Assembly: GCA_000697335.1 (NCBI GenBank)
Contig: JNEM01013625.1
Span: forward strand, 1-46,127
DNA length: 46,127 nucleotides
Direction: 5' to 3'
From: Conidiobolus incongruus B7586
Taxonomy: Eukaryota; Entomophthoromycota; Entomophthoromycetes; Entomophthorales; Conidiobolaceae
This document shows, piece after piece, positions 13,704 through 26,085 of the stretch. The notes below the pieces were generated by a model. The model saw nothing but the letters and a program-made list of their open reading frames with translations. It was not told the origin of the DNA and did no database searches. Position numbers and translations under genes: made by a program. Position 1 is the first letter of the stretch, and each line of letters opens with the position of its first letter.

Positions 13704-16655
13704 ATGACTTCAACTCTCTTAAAACATTTAAACTCTTTAGCAGTTCTTCCTCCTAATACCACTTGGAATTATAGAAATTGGTTGAATTTAGGTTTACAGT
13801 GTTTGAAAAGAGTAAATTATATAGTTTTATATTTTATAAAATTCCTATTAATTATTTTTATATTATTTTAATAGGGTTCTGATTATGAAAAATCAAATGA
13901 TATTCAAGGAGCATACGTCGAATATTTGAAATTAACTAGGTAAAACTTCAAGTATATAAACTTTATTCAAATACTAATTATTATTAATAGTCTCGTTTTA
14001 GAAGTTTTACCTAAACAAAATCATTATAATTCTTTAAATATTAAAGAAGAAGAAATTTATATGAAACTAAAAAAAGTAATAATTATAATATATAAAATTC
14101 TAATTAATTAACTATTTTTTATCATTAGGCCGTTACAGAAAAACTCCCTTTGATAGAAAAGTGGAAGCTGTTATTTCAAAAGAATTCTTCAGCTAATAGT
14201 AAAACAATCACCAATAATAATAACACAAATAATGTTTCTAAAAAACCGCCGACAAAACCTTTACCAGCTATACCGACAACTCAAAGTATAAATTCAGCTA
14301 AAACTACAACTAGTGCTCAATCTATAATTCCCAACTCAAACATCACTTCTGCTAACGGAACTAACAATATAATATCTAATCCAACGATTCACAAAACACC
14401 CACTGGAGTAGCATATTCGACACCATCCTCTTTTAAACTTCCTGAAAATGAAAATATCACATTTTTAGAACTAGGTCAACTTTGGTCGCAGTCGAAGGGT
14501 GGAGCTTCTAATCCTTCCATTCTCTTCATCGATTTAAGGCCGCGAGAACAATTTGAGCTCTATACTATTAAAGGGAGTAATATCGTTAATATTGATTTAA
14601 CCGCAATAAGATCCCAGATATCGGCAAGGGAACTGGAAGCCTATTTAAATTCGAGGAATCTCAAAATGGGACACTTATTCTCTTCAAGGCATACTTTCGA
14701 TTGTATTGTAATGTATGACCAGGATTCTGAGTTTATTCAAGCTTCTTCTATGTTAAATGAACGCTCATCTCATGGGACTATATATGATGTCAAGCTTGCA
14801 ATCACTGAGCATGAATATAGCAAAAAACTTCAAAAAGCTCCTTATTTTTTGATCGGAGGTTTAAAGGCTTGGTATGGTTATTTAGGAGATAGAGGGCTAA
14901 TACATCATACTCCTAACAAGACTTCGAGTATCTCTCTCCAAAATAGCAATACCTCAAGCACAAAAACCTTATCACAATTGTCTGCTACAGGGGCAATTGG
15001 TCCAGCAAGAGGCAAGCCGATATATCAAAATGTCTCAGAATATCTTTCGGGTCACGCAACTGCTGCTCAGGCTCAAGAATCTATGATGAAGCCTCGCTCC
15101 CCTCAACCTGCAAGGCTCAGATCCCCCATATTTGAACCACTTCCTTTGACTACAACCCCTTCTAATCAATCCTCTGAACGCCGAAGAACGATATTTGACG
15201 ATCATTATTATAACTTTACTGGAAGTCCACCTCTCCCAGAGCCTGCTAAACTTTCACATGTTTCACGTCCAATCACTCCTACTCATGTTAAGAATCAATC
15301 ATCCTACTTTTCATCCATCACTCCACCACTAACACCAATCCCTGTATCATCTGCTCCTTCGAGTCACATTGGTGCAACAGGTTTGAGGAATTTAGGAAAC
15401 ACTTGTTTCATGAACTCCATTATCCAATGTATCAATGGTACATCACCTCTTTCGAGACATTTCCTAGATGGAAGTTATCGTAAGCAAATTAATACCAAAA
15501 ATTCTATGGGATACAAGGGTGTCTTAGCTGAAGAGTTTGCTTCACTCATTCGATCTCTTTGGAACAATCAATCAAATGCGATTTCCCCATCTAGCTTTAG
15601 GGTAAGATAACTAATTATAAAATGCACTTCTCCTAACATGCTTCTTTCAGGCACTAGTTGGATCACTTAATGCACAATTCAAGAACTGTGATCAACAAGA
15701 TTCCCAAGAATTTTTGGCATTTTTACTGGATGGACTTCACGAAGATCTCAATCTCGTAGTCAATAAACCCACTTTGCCCGAAATTGACGATGATTATTTT
15801 GAAAGTCTTCCAGATCAACAGGCGAGTGATTTAGCTTGGGATAGATACACTCAACTAAATAACTCTATCATTGTGAATTTATTCCAAGGCCAACTTAAAT
15901 CTAAATTACAGTGTCAAGCTTGTTTCAAGGTAAATACATTTTTACTAGCAAATCTATATAGCTTTCTAACTGTTTTTAGACTTCCACTTCTTACAATACT
16001 TTCATGTATTTATCACTTCCTATCCCCAAATTGGGCAAGTTTCATAAATCAGTTTCACTACTTGATTGCTTGGATACATTCGTCAAAGAGGAAGTACTTG
16101 ATGGAGATGATGCATGGTAATATTCAGTATTATAGTAAATAACAAAAAAATATTAAAATTATAACAGGATTTGTTCGAGATGTAAAGTGCCTAGAAAAAC
16201 AGTCAAGCAGCTTTCAATTTCCAGATTGCCAGATATTCTACTCATTCATCTCAAGCGATTCTCTTATGAAGGCCCATTTAGAAATAAGCTTGATACAATG
16301 GTAGACTGTCCACTAACTAAATTAGACTTAACGAAATATGTACCTTCTACATCCGCCAAATCTTCGATCACAGATCCTAGTGGTAAGCCCTTGGGACATG
16401 TGTATAACCTGTATGCAGTTTCCAATCACTATGGTACACTAAATGGAGGTCATTATACGGCGAGTGTTCGCAATGGGTACAATGGCGATTGGAGGTACTT
16501 TGATGATAGCCAAATATCCTTAATCAGTGAGAAAAAAGTGGTGGTAAGTGATTAGTAATATATAATAACAAATTATGTTTGATTTTTAACTCAATTTTTT
16601 ATAGACATCGGCAGCTTATAATTTATTCTATGTTAGAACTAATGTAAATGGGTAA
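13704..16655 (+). CDS. DOA4: Doa4/USP8-type ubiquitin carboxyl-terminal hydrolase
   Basis: Eight exons: 13704-13811, 13875-13939, 13991-14075, 14129-15601, 15651-15929, 15980-16116, 16168-16543 and 16605-16655. They encode 857 residues. The enzyme removes ubiquitin from endosomal cargo before sorting into multivesicular bodies. Domains in order are as follows. A USP8-dimerisation/MIT-like helical N-terminus covers about 25-110. A rhodanese-like domain covers about 197-325 (ILFIDLRPREQFEL, YFLIGGLKAWY), with no cysteine in the catalytic loop, as expected for a scaffold version. A Ser/Pro/Thr-rich linker follows. The C19 peptidase starts near 500, with Cys512 in LRNLGNTCFMNS and His811 in GTLNGGHYTASV. 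Two CxxC pairs (LQCQAC, ICSRC) form the usual zinc ribbon. Neighbouring genes show no obvious link. Doa4 is the best match; other rhodanese-USP proteins are possible. Confidence 0.92.
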
Positions 16656-16893
16656 TATATTTTTGTAATATTTAAATTATAAATAATCATTATATAATTC
16701 CTTTGTATTTTATTATTCATAAGAATGGTTTAATTAATATAGTATATTATTTAGAGATAATATCAACTCTAGATTATAAAATTATTTGGGGAAATTCTTT
16801 TTTTTGATAACTTACATATATATATATATATATATATACTCATATAATATAATTCATTTTAATTATTAATAAAATTTTAAATTAATCATTCAA

Positions 16894-16924
<31 letters not shown>

Positions 16925-17199
16925 AGCTGGTTCTAAATTTTATTTTTGTATTTATTATAATTTCTGATCTTAATAAATATTCTTCCTGTTATTTTAATAA
17001 AAAATGAGTTTCCTTTGATATTTTAAAAAAATTAAGATTTGATTTTCAAATCCAAAAAATTTGAAAGATTAATTCAAATTCCCAAAATAGATAACCTCAT
17101 TTTGTATGTTATAAAATATATTCAAAATGAGACTGTAATGATTAAATTTTTTTAATAAATTAAAAAATGAATTTTAAAGATATCAGATTATAAATTTTT
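16656..17199. other. Intergenic DNA with microsatellites
   Basis: AT-rich DNA downstream of the Doa4-like gene. It holds a 23-nt AT run at about 16816-16838 and (ATT)9 at about 16895-16921. No gene seen. Confidence 0.6.
16895..16921. repeat. (ATT)9 microsatellite
   Basis: Nine ATT units just past the 3' end of the Doa4-like gene. A 23-nt TA dinucleotide run lies 60 bp upstream. Confidence 0.9.
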
Positions 17200-18276
17200 A
17201 TACACGAAAATCAAGCAGAAACTATTGAAACTATTGAATCGCAGTTATTTTGTAAATATAAAAAGAATAAAAATGATAATTTGGTTAAAGAAAAATCTTG
17301 GAAAAAAGAGTAAACATTTTTTTATGTGGTATTAATTGATTTGATTTAATATTTGTTTGTATATAGTCCTCATTATTTTCAATCTGTTAAAATTAGCGTG
17401 CTCGCTTTAGTTAAGATGGTATTTGGATAAAATTGTCATATTTATTCAAGTAGTTCATTTTTTCTAGTCAACTCATGTCAAATCTGGTGGTAATATTGAA
17501 GCAATGAGAATTATTCAATGAAAAGTTTATCCTCATACTATGATTATTACAGATGTATTCTCTCTACCAGTTGAAGGAACTGAAACTCGTGCAAACTCTG
17601 CCAACGAAGCTAATGAATATATGATCGACTATTTGACAAAGATTGAAGTTGGAAGATTGGAAAATGCTATTGAATGGTATCATAGTCATCCAGGTTATGG
17701 CTGCTGACTATCAGGAATTGACGTATCTGCCCAAACTATGAATCAAACTTTCAAGATCCTTTCCTCGCTGTTATCATTGACCCTATCCGCACTCTATCCA
17801 CCGGTAAAGTTGAGCTTGGTGATTTTCGAACATATCCCGAGAACTTAACTCCACCAGAATCTGCTCAATCCGAAGATACCAACGTCCCATTAAACAAAGT
17901 TGAAGATTTTGGTGTACATCACTCCAAGTACTACCTCGTTAAAGTAAGCTACTTCAAGTCTCATTTGGATAGCTATATTATCGACCAATTTTGGAGCCAA
18001 TACTAAATCGAAACACTTACCAAATCCGCTCTCTTTGTAAATCGTCAGTAACATACAAATCAACTCAACGACTTAAGTACAATGTTCCAAAGACTTGATT
18101 CCTACAATGTATTTAATGATTTTTCAAGATTCGATAACAAACTAGGCAGTAGGCCTAGCCAAAATCCAATTCCTATCGATAAAATCGCTCAATCAGCTAG
18201 TTTGATTAATAATAAATTATCACAAGGTTTAATGTCTCAAATGATCAAGTCAACTCTTTTCCCTCAAAAAGATTAA
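17200..18276 (+). pseudogene. CSN5: Broken COP9 signalosome subunit 5 (CSN5) gene
   Basis: Three recognisable exon blocks, about 17200-17309, 17367-17418 and 17468-18276, align along nearly the whole of CSN5, the JAMM metalloprotease that removes Nedd8 from cullins. Visible blocks are [70 protein letters not shown] and GLMSQMIKSTLF. The JAMM residues (HSHP, then S and D) are still present. The frame carries TGA at 17519 (normally Gly), TGA at 17705 (the Trp after GYGC), a one-base loss near 17747, TAA at 18004 and TAA at 18049. No proper ATG is seen; the expected start position reads ATA at 17200. Splice sites and most conserved residues survive, so decay looks fairly recent. Sequencing error could explain part of this but hardly all five lesions. 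Confidence 0.85.
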
Positions 18277-18543
18277 CATATATTGCTATCTTTATTATTA
18301 AAGTGACCATTTTTGCATAATTTAATAAATTTTCCTTAGATGTATTTTTAGTTATCTCATTCATATTGATTTTTCTCAACTATTTGATAACTAAAATTAT
18401 GAAATCTAATAATAGTTATATTATAAATATTATGAATTAGATAATTAGAACATGAATTTTATTAGTTAAAAAGATATTGTATGTACACTTAAATGAAATA
18501 ATGATGAAAACTAAAGATTGAAATGATGAGAGAGAATTTGGGA

Positions 18544-21500
18544 TTAATTGGAGGCAGGTTGTACATCCTGCTTAATTCTCTTTTTAACCTTAGACATAAT
18601 GGATTCTGGATTAATTGTAAAGTTTGGTTTGGTCGGGGTATTTCTAGAAAACTCTGCAATGGAATCGCGTGTGAGAGTGGAAGAGGCGGCAGGAGTCTTG
18701 GATTTGGACCTGCGCCAGCCTTGAACATCGATAAGTGCCTGCATACAGCCCCATTCCATAATCTTTTTCTCGAGCCATACGAGGGACACAGGTTTTGTCA
18801 AGAAGTCGTTACAGCCCGCAGCCAAAGCTTCGGTTCTGTCGGCACGGAGAGACGAGGCAGTAAGTGCGACAATAATCACAGGAGACTGTAATGGAGTTGG
18901 GGGAGTTCCAGGGGAAGGAAGAGAGTCTGTAAGAGCATCTGTCGCCGATTGGCCAGTGGGAGATTCGGAAGGGAAGCAGCCAATTTTTCGAGTCTTTTCA
19001 ATTCTTCGGATTTCCTTAGTTGCTTCAATACCACTCATAACGGGTAACTGGATATCCATGAGCACCAAATGGAAACTTCCATCCTTCCACTTTTGCAAAG
19101 CTTCTTTACCATCATTTGCTACAGAGTAGCTAATGTTACGCTTCCTCATGAATGTTGCCAAAATAGTTTGATTAATAGGATTATCTTCGACAATGAGTAC
19201 GTTAATGGGTAAGTATTGAACGTGGGGAAAGTAAGATTCATTGGGAGAAATCTTTGGCTTTTGAAGTGAGAGAGATTTGTTTGCCTTGGCTTTTGCGAGA
19301 GCACTTGTTTTGGTCTTGCCAGTCTTAGAGAGGGTTCTAACAAGTGGCTTAGGGGGTTGTGGTAGTGATGATTCGCTTTTGCCTGAAGGGTGATTTGATA
19401 AAGGATTCTTGCCATTATGGGGTGAGTGATTTCCAGGTGATTTGGGAAAATGCTGTGGCGATTCTTTGTGAGGGGAGCTCTGAGGAGATCTCAAGTAAGT
19501 TCGCTGGATACTAGTACTTGGAGCTGCAGATGGCGAGATTCTAGGACGATGTGTGATACGGGGTGAAAGGATCTGAGAGTTTGTTGAAGGATTCGAAATA
19601 GGAGGAGAGAAATCGTTAGTTTTAGTAGACATATTAGGAGTGTTAGGAAGAGTATCAGGATCAATTAAACGTTGAAGTCTGCGCGTAGGACTAAGAGGAT
19701 GAGCAGTATGCAATGCTGTAAAGTATTTGAAAAATCTACGGAAGCCAATAGGTTTTAAAACTAATGTTACTTTAGGGAAAGTTCCAGAATGTGCTTTTTG
19801 TAGAGCAGATTCCAAAAACTGAGTAGCTTCAAGGTAATCAGAAGGAACCAAAAAGTAAATTACATCACATTGGGGAATTCTTCTCCCGGAGTTTGTTAGT
19901 TGATGGCGATTTAGTAAACAGTTGATTACCTGGCAAAAAATGCTCAATGTATCGTCAATCATAATGGCAGGACGAAGCGGTGAAGAAGTTTGTTCTCCCA
20001 AATTTCTTAAAGCACGAATGAAGTAAGTAGGATCGGCCATATTAAATCTCTGCACCTTGCGCTCTAAAAGAGCACAACAAGTTTCCAAATATCGGCTAAA
20101 TGGTGTTGCAGAATTTGAGACAATCCATATTTGGTACTGCTTGTACATTTTAATGGTAGATCCAAGCTCAGAGAGTTGATGGAAAGGAGTGTGAAGATTA
20201 TTAGCTGCGTCTTCTGGAATGCATAGATTGCTAGTGAAGTATAAAGTTCTCTTGTCAGCAGTGCGATGATGAGTGACTTTAGTTTTAGTAAGTTTCTGAA
20301 GGAATGCGAGAGGCCTCATGATCCAATCCATTGAGTCAAGAATGTCAGTGGTTGCTAGGGTAGTATAAGTGATATGGAATACAAAAGGATAACATACTGA
20401 ATTTGATCTATCTGGGTCTTTTTGGCGTTGATTTAAAGTTGGTAAACGAACACCAATTTCAATTGAAGAGTTAGGTACGGATGATACAATAGAGAATCTA
20501 ACAGCCTAAATAACGAACGATAGAACATCAATAAATTGTCAAAATAAAATTTGAAAGCACTTACATCACTTAAAATATGCAACAAATCGACCATATCACC
20601 ATAAACCGGTATATCGCGAAAAGCAAAATCAATATCGTCAATGACAATATCAACATTCTCCCTATTCGCTATAGGCCCTACCATATCACCGATTTTTTGC
20701 AACAAGGAGCCTAATTGAAACTTGTTTTTGTTAACAGGAGCATAGTTTTGACACCTAAAGCTGGCGAAATATGTGCTGAAAAACTTTTCTATAGATATCA
20801 ATCTAGAGGACGATTCGTACATAGTATTAAGGTTGGAGAAGAGCACCATTCCTGCAGTGGATGGGTGAACTGGGCCAATGTGGATTTCTTCTTCACTCTT
20901 CAAATTGAACTGCTTTAAGAGGTCATGCAGTATGTTGATCGAATTGACTAAATCGGTGGCAAGTGATTGAATGTAAATAAAACTTAAATCTCTTCTTGTA
21001 AGCAAAGCTCTTTCGCTCTTATTGATTTCTTGCTCGATGCTATACTTTAAACGATTTAGGAAGCTTTCACGATCGGTTAAGACGAAATTAAAGAAGATAA
21101 ATAATGTCACTAGAAATATTAAGCAATATTTACAATTCGAAATTGCTAATTGATACAGAAATTTTTTTGAGTAAGCATATGTGAAATTATAAATAATGAT
21201 GAGTTGTATTGAGCATACAACAAAAGTAGTTTGAAGTAAAATTTGATAATCACGATGAGTTGTAAATAAAGGCTTTCTAACCGATCTTTGGCGAGTCCAA
21301 AAGTACCATAGAGAGCTTAATAAGATAGATGTTATTAAATAATTAGGATTAGAATAGTTAAATATCCAAAATGACCATGCAGTTAAGTTGCAAGTTATAG
21401 CGCAACTCCAACAAATAAAGGAAATCAAAGTTTGAACGTTTGAACTATACCAACCTCCTTCCGCTTCAATATCTAGAACAGCATTGACCCTGTATTTCAA

Positions 21501-21566
21501 GTCTGGAAAGTCAAAATAATTTGCATCGAAGAAAGTTGATTCGTTATTGAATTGAGGTCGACTCAT
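18544..21566 (-). CDS. SSK1: Ssk1/Mcs4-type response regulator with membrane and pseudo-histidine-kinase domains
   Basis: Two exons (21566-20565 and 20505-18544) encode 987 residues; the 59-nt intron joins ILSD to AVRFS in frame. Ssk1 receives phosphate from the Ypd1 phosphotransfer protein and controls the MAPKKK of the stress (HOG/Sty1) pathway. The receiver lies at about 768-927: acidic pair in VLIVEDN, phospho-acceptor Asp818 in LMDIQLP, Lys905 in FLTKPVS. It ends in WLEKKIMEWGCMQALIDVQGW, the Ssk1 hallmark, and carries the usual Ssk1 loop before VIIVALTASS. The N-terminus is unusual: four hydrophobic helices (about 45-165), then a DHp-like helix without the phospho-histidine, and an ATPase-like N-box region (LHILSDAVRFS) lacking visible G-boxes. 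A second receiver-like, degenerate domain lies at about 415-600, followed by a Ser/Pro-rich linker. Receiver assignment is firm; the upstream domains are by pattern. Confidence 0.88.
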
Positions 21567-21946
21567 AATTTAAATTTGGTGAAATATACACCAATAGAAT
21601 AAAGAGATTAAAATTGATGTATGAAATTTTAAAGTTATATACTATGAATTGAAATATAGTAGCTTAAAATGTATATTAATTAAGATACATTAATTGAGAG
21701 TATTTCAATAAAATTAAAGTGATGAATAACGCAAATAAATCTAAATTTATTATGTGTTTATCAATTTAATATGAATGATATGGGATAAATTGAAGAATGG
21801 TTCAATTTCTTTTTATGTAACTAAATGGAATCGATCCAAGATTTGTATCTATATATAGTAATTTATATACTTTGAAATTCATTTATATAGATTGATTAAA
21901 TATAAAGTTTAATAAAACATAGCGAATAATTGATAGCAAATTGCTA

Positions 21947-21982
<36 letters not shown>

Positions 21983-22776
21983 TAAATTTTGATTTAGGTT
22001 ACTCTGTTATACTATGTATTATGATTTAAAGATATAAAATATATCATATATTTTTGATTCCGATTTAAAATTGTTTGAACCATCAATACTTAATAAAATA
22101 AATAATAATATCATTTAAATCATTAAATATAATTCTAAAATTAATCTTTAGATTTGATATCAATTTATTATTAGAACCATTAATAAATTAAATTGTTAAA
22201 TAACTTTTTATTTATCCAATTGAATTAGATAAGCCCAAAATTTGTAGTATAACTGAAGGGTTCAAAATTGGTAATATATGCAGATTCGGTGATAAATAAT
22301 TGAATATTGTGTTTAATATAATAAAGTGGAGTTGATTAGTATAAAAACTATATAAAATTAATAATGACTATGATGAATATTTATAATTAATTGTTTACTT
22401 TTGACTATTCAGACACATGTAAGGTAGTTTATAATGTATTATCTCTAGCTCATCAATAAAAACCAAAATTTTAGTCACTTTTAAAATCTGATCTCATGAC
22501 CAAAGTTGACCAATTAAATTAAAATAATTTCTGATATTAGGGTATATGTATATATGAAGCATATTGAAAATCCCTTTTTGATTGGTAATCATAACAGACA
22601 CTTATAATTAGTGATTTTTGTATTGAATTTTTTTGGTTTTAGGTATACATGATTATATACAAGTTTGGTCAAACCCAAATTATTGCTATGACAATTCAAA
22701 TTTCTGACTAGTACTTATTCCTATCATTAATATAAAACAAATTATTTATTCAATATAGATTAATTAATAGTTATTA
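21567..22776. other. AT-rich promoter side of SSK1
   Basis: AT-rich DNA with an 11-unit TAA run at about 21949-21981 and no supportable gene. It contains the upstream region of the minus-strand SSK1 gene. Confidence 0.55.
21949..21981. repeat. (TAA)11 microsatellite
   Basis: Eleven uninterrupted TAA units about 380 bp upstream of the SSK1 start codon. Confidence 0.9.
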
Positions 22777-23221
22777 TTGATATCAGTAGCTCAAGGTTTG
22801 AACTCCAAGTTACATTGGTATATTTTAACTTTCAATAAAATTATTCTTTTAATTATAAATAAGATTTTCTTATTTAATAATATAATTTTTATTAGCGTGT
22901 GTATAATTATATGTAGCCAATTGAATATATTCCAAATATTAATCATCTTAAATTTAATCATGTGATATTCTCAGATAAATTAGATAAAAATAATAATTGG
23001 AAGAGTATTCATCAAGAATTGCAACCGGGTAAAAAATGTTAGTTTATTATATATTTTTAAGGATATGATTCAAATAATAAAAATAAATTACTTATAGAAA
23101 ATTTTATACATTCAAGCGTCGTCATCGAAGGATAATGATGGGAAATTTAAATCGAATGAGTGCAAGTGTTTTAGACCTTAATCAAAATGAAAAATTAGTG
23201 CCGAGAGTTGTAAATCGTTAA
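22777..23221 (+). CDS. Possible exons of an unrecognised gene (partial)
   Basis: The best piece is 23098-23221. After a TATAG acceptor, a frame reads KFYTFKRRHRRIMMGN and then LNRMSASVLDLNQNEKL, ending VPRVVNR and TAA. Base composition is clearly less AT-rich than the flanks. A donor (GGGTAAAA, exon end 23028) lies 69 nt upstream and joins in frame to ...EEYSSRIATG, but an acceptor for that earlier exon is not clear. A further coding-looking bit, VAQGLNSKLHW, sits at 22789-22818 before a GTATAT donor. I do not recognise the family. It is convergent with the Sds3-like gene, the two stops being only about 70 bp apart. It may be a real small gene whose 5' part I cannot reconstruct, or a relic. 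Confidence 0.3.
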
Positions 23222-23290
23222 ACGTCGTTGAAAAGCAATCCATACTGTACTTTTTAAAATAAATCTGACTATAAACAAGAGAATGATGAA

Positions 23291-24614
23291 TTAACGAATA
23301 GGAAGTTCGAGTTTACAATGTCTCAATGCCAAATCCCTCAGAGGTATATTAACACGATCTCCAGAATGAAGCTGAATAACGATATACTCGAACTTATTTT
23401 CAACAAATGATGCCTGATACGTCTTTTTCTCCGGATCAGTCACTATCAAAGGCATACCGGGTGTGATCTCGTGTCCGAAGTAGCTTAGTGTTCCCTTAGA
23501 TACATATACATCAGGACCAACATCAATAGAGTGACCAAGATAAGGGCCTGAAGGCTTCATTAGAGGCTCGACAGGACGACTTGGTTTAGTCAGGGATATG
23601 GAAAGAGGTACGTGTATGGGTTCAGGGTATACTAATCTAGGGGGTGGGATGTTATCGTTTAAGGGTGGTAACGAGGGTAAGGAAGTTGTTACTACTGGTT
23701 TGGAAACTTTCTGATTTTGCATCAATTTAGCATTTCTAGCTTCTAAAAGTGAAAAATGAAAATAAATTAAAAATTTCGACTAATAAACACCAGTTTTAAG
23801 GAAGAGTACCTTGGATAGATTTTATCTTTGTGAGAGCTCGTTCATACTTCGTTTTCATAAAATAAAGTTTGTTGGTCTTGTGAGCTGATAAGTCCATGGC
23901 GGAATACTAAAATTAGAAAATCAGAAAAAAGATAAGAATAAAACTAAAATCGAGACATTACGTTATATTGAGCATTAGCGGAAGCATACGACAGGTGAAT
24001 GTTTTTATCAAGGTGCCAGATCTTGAACACGCGTTCGATACCAGCTTTCCGTATGGCACGTCTACTTTTCGCATAGGCGAACTGAGACTCCTCTATATAG
24101 TCCGGACATTTTCCTCTGTTTATCATTTCAGTTTCAGCTTCAATACTTAGAACTTTGGCTTGATAAAACCTGTAGAAGCGAAAGTTAGTAAAATGATAAT
24201 CGAAGCTAAGAAATGTAAAAAAATGTCATTACAGTTGTTTAACTTGAGCATACTCCAATTCCAAGTTTTTAAAATCGTCTTGGCACTGTCTTAGCTCTTT
24301 TCTATCCAGAATAATTTCTTCATTCTCGTCATTTGCTAAAATAGAAAACAGAGGTTAAAATACAATAATTAAGAGGAAATCAGATAAAGCATACAGAACT
24401 CAGTGAGGCATGACGAATTGGAATCGGATTCGTTGCCGTCTAATTCTCGAGATACCGCATCCTTGTTCTCTGGAGACAGCTGAACGGAAGCCGTTGGGGA
24501 GCGAAGTGTTGAGGAAGTGGAGGGAGAGTTTCTGTTAGAATTCAAGTTGTCTCGCTCGGAACTATTCTCCTCTTCTAATTGAGAAGATGATGATTTGGTA
24601 GATTTTTTAGCCAT
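23291..24614 (-). CDS. SDS3: Sds3/BRMS1-family subunit of a Sin3-Rpd3 histone deacetylase complex
   Basis: Five exons: 24614-24395, 24335-24233, 24169-23962, 23906-23810 and 23742-23291. They encode 359 residues, with introns of 55-67 nt, all frame-consistent. Sds3 proteins are nuclear scaffolds of the large Rpd3/HDAC1 Sin3 complex. Order: a Ser/Asn/Glu-rich disordered start (1-75), then a long charged coiled coil (about 78-215) typical of Sds3. The coiled coil includes INRGKCPDYIEE, which matches the family pattern of Gly..P.Y followed by a run of helical repeats. A proline-rich linker (SLPPLNDNIPPPRLVYP) comes next. The C-terminal beta-rich capping-like domain (about 285-357) has YFGHEITPGMPLIV and QLHSGDRVNIPLRDLALRHC, resembling the human SUDS3/BRMS1L C-terminus. 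The family call rests on this architecture and is good but not proven. A Dep1- or Sgf29-like protein is the main alternative. Confidence 0.7.
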
Positions 24615-26085
24615 ATGAAGTGATTTACTTGAGAGTATTAAGATAAGCAGAATATAATAGTGTTGAATGAGTAAATTAAGGCAAACCAGTGGATACTGTA
24701 ATTCTAAATGAATGAATTTGATTTCTTGATATAAATTTGATGATTTGATGCAATGAGGAAACCCATAATGATAAACATGATTAAAGCCCTTGATTTCAAA
24801 GTCAAAAATTTTAATTTAACTCAATTCTACTAAATTCAGTACTTTGACTATTCTTTCATTAATATATATTATTCTTAATATATTTTAAAAATCTGATAAT
24901 TATATGAAACCATTAAAATAATCCGTTTTATTAATTATATAGCATATATATAACTTAGAATTTTATTTTTTTTATTCAGTCTCTGTAAATTTTATTTTGA
25001 TTTTATTAATATAATGTTTTTATCATAAAAACATCGATTCAAGTCAATACAAGCCTATTAATTTGTATTTACTTGATATATTTGATATGAAATACTAACA
25101 CCATCATATTGGATTATATTATCAAATGTTAGATATACGTAGTCTAATTACAAATACCGCATTTTTCCAGATTTAAATAAATAGAAGTGATGATATTTTA
25201 AATTAAAATTTAATTTCACAGGACTTAATCAATAACTTCTAGCTATCGCTATAGTATATATTAGAATCAATGTTATTAAGTGTTAAAGGTTTGTAGCTTA
25301 TTGTAATCCTTAAATATTCAATAATCAATATTGATAGCATACTCATTAAATATTCTACCAGTTTATTAATTGATATCTGTAGATTAATAAATTATTTTGA
25401 TATAAAATTTGTAAATATTTAAAGACGAAATCTCGTTTTATTGAATATATTTATTTTTACTTTTATATTTGAATAATATTGATAATTTTATTAATGAATT
25501 TAAATTATAGTGTAAAATTTCATATTATAATCATTTTTAAAATATAATAATTATAATAAATCTTAGTTTAATAATAAAAATTATTTTTAATAAATATTGA
25601 TAAATATTCAAGATTAATCGAATAATTTTTGTATCAAAAATGAAATTGATATGAAGTTAAAAAGGTATTTTAAATATTATCAATATTTATAAAATGTGAT
25701 AATGAAATTTATTTATGAATACATATTTTATTAATGTATCTAACATCCTAAATTAAAATAATAAAATTAACTCCATTCATTAAATTCAAATATAAATTTG
25801 AAGAATGAAAAAATAATATATATAGATATGTAATGCATTTTACTACTCATGACCCTGTTGAAATGGACAAAATTATTTAAAATCAGCCTTTTGAAAACAA
25901 ATGAGAGTATATGATAATAAGAATGATTATTATATCTGAAATAATAATATAATTGATTGTTTTTTGTTATTATAAAAAAGTGTAGTCAAAATTATTTACT
26001 ATGATCTATCTGATTGCTCATCATTTTTATATTTATTTGATTGGTCAGATTCCTCTACATATTAACAAGCTCATCTGTAAATTAA
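24615..26085. other. AT-rich intergenic DNA between two minus-strand genes
   Basis: Holds the promoter of the Sds3-like gene and the 3' flank of UBP2. No coding frame, RNA gene or element recognised. Confidence 0.6.

Noticed and set aside
20331-20400. A second intron in SSK1 (GTATGT...CCCTAG, 43 nt)
   Set aside because: Removing it shifts the frame into a stop, while reading straight through stays open and joins both halves of the protein.
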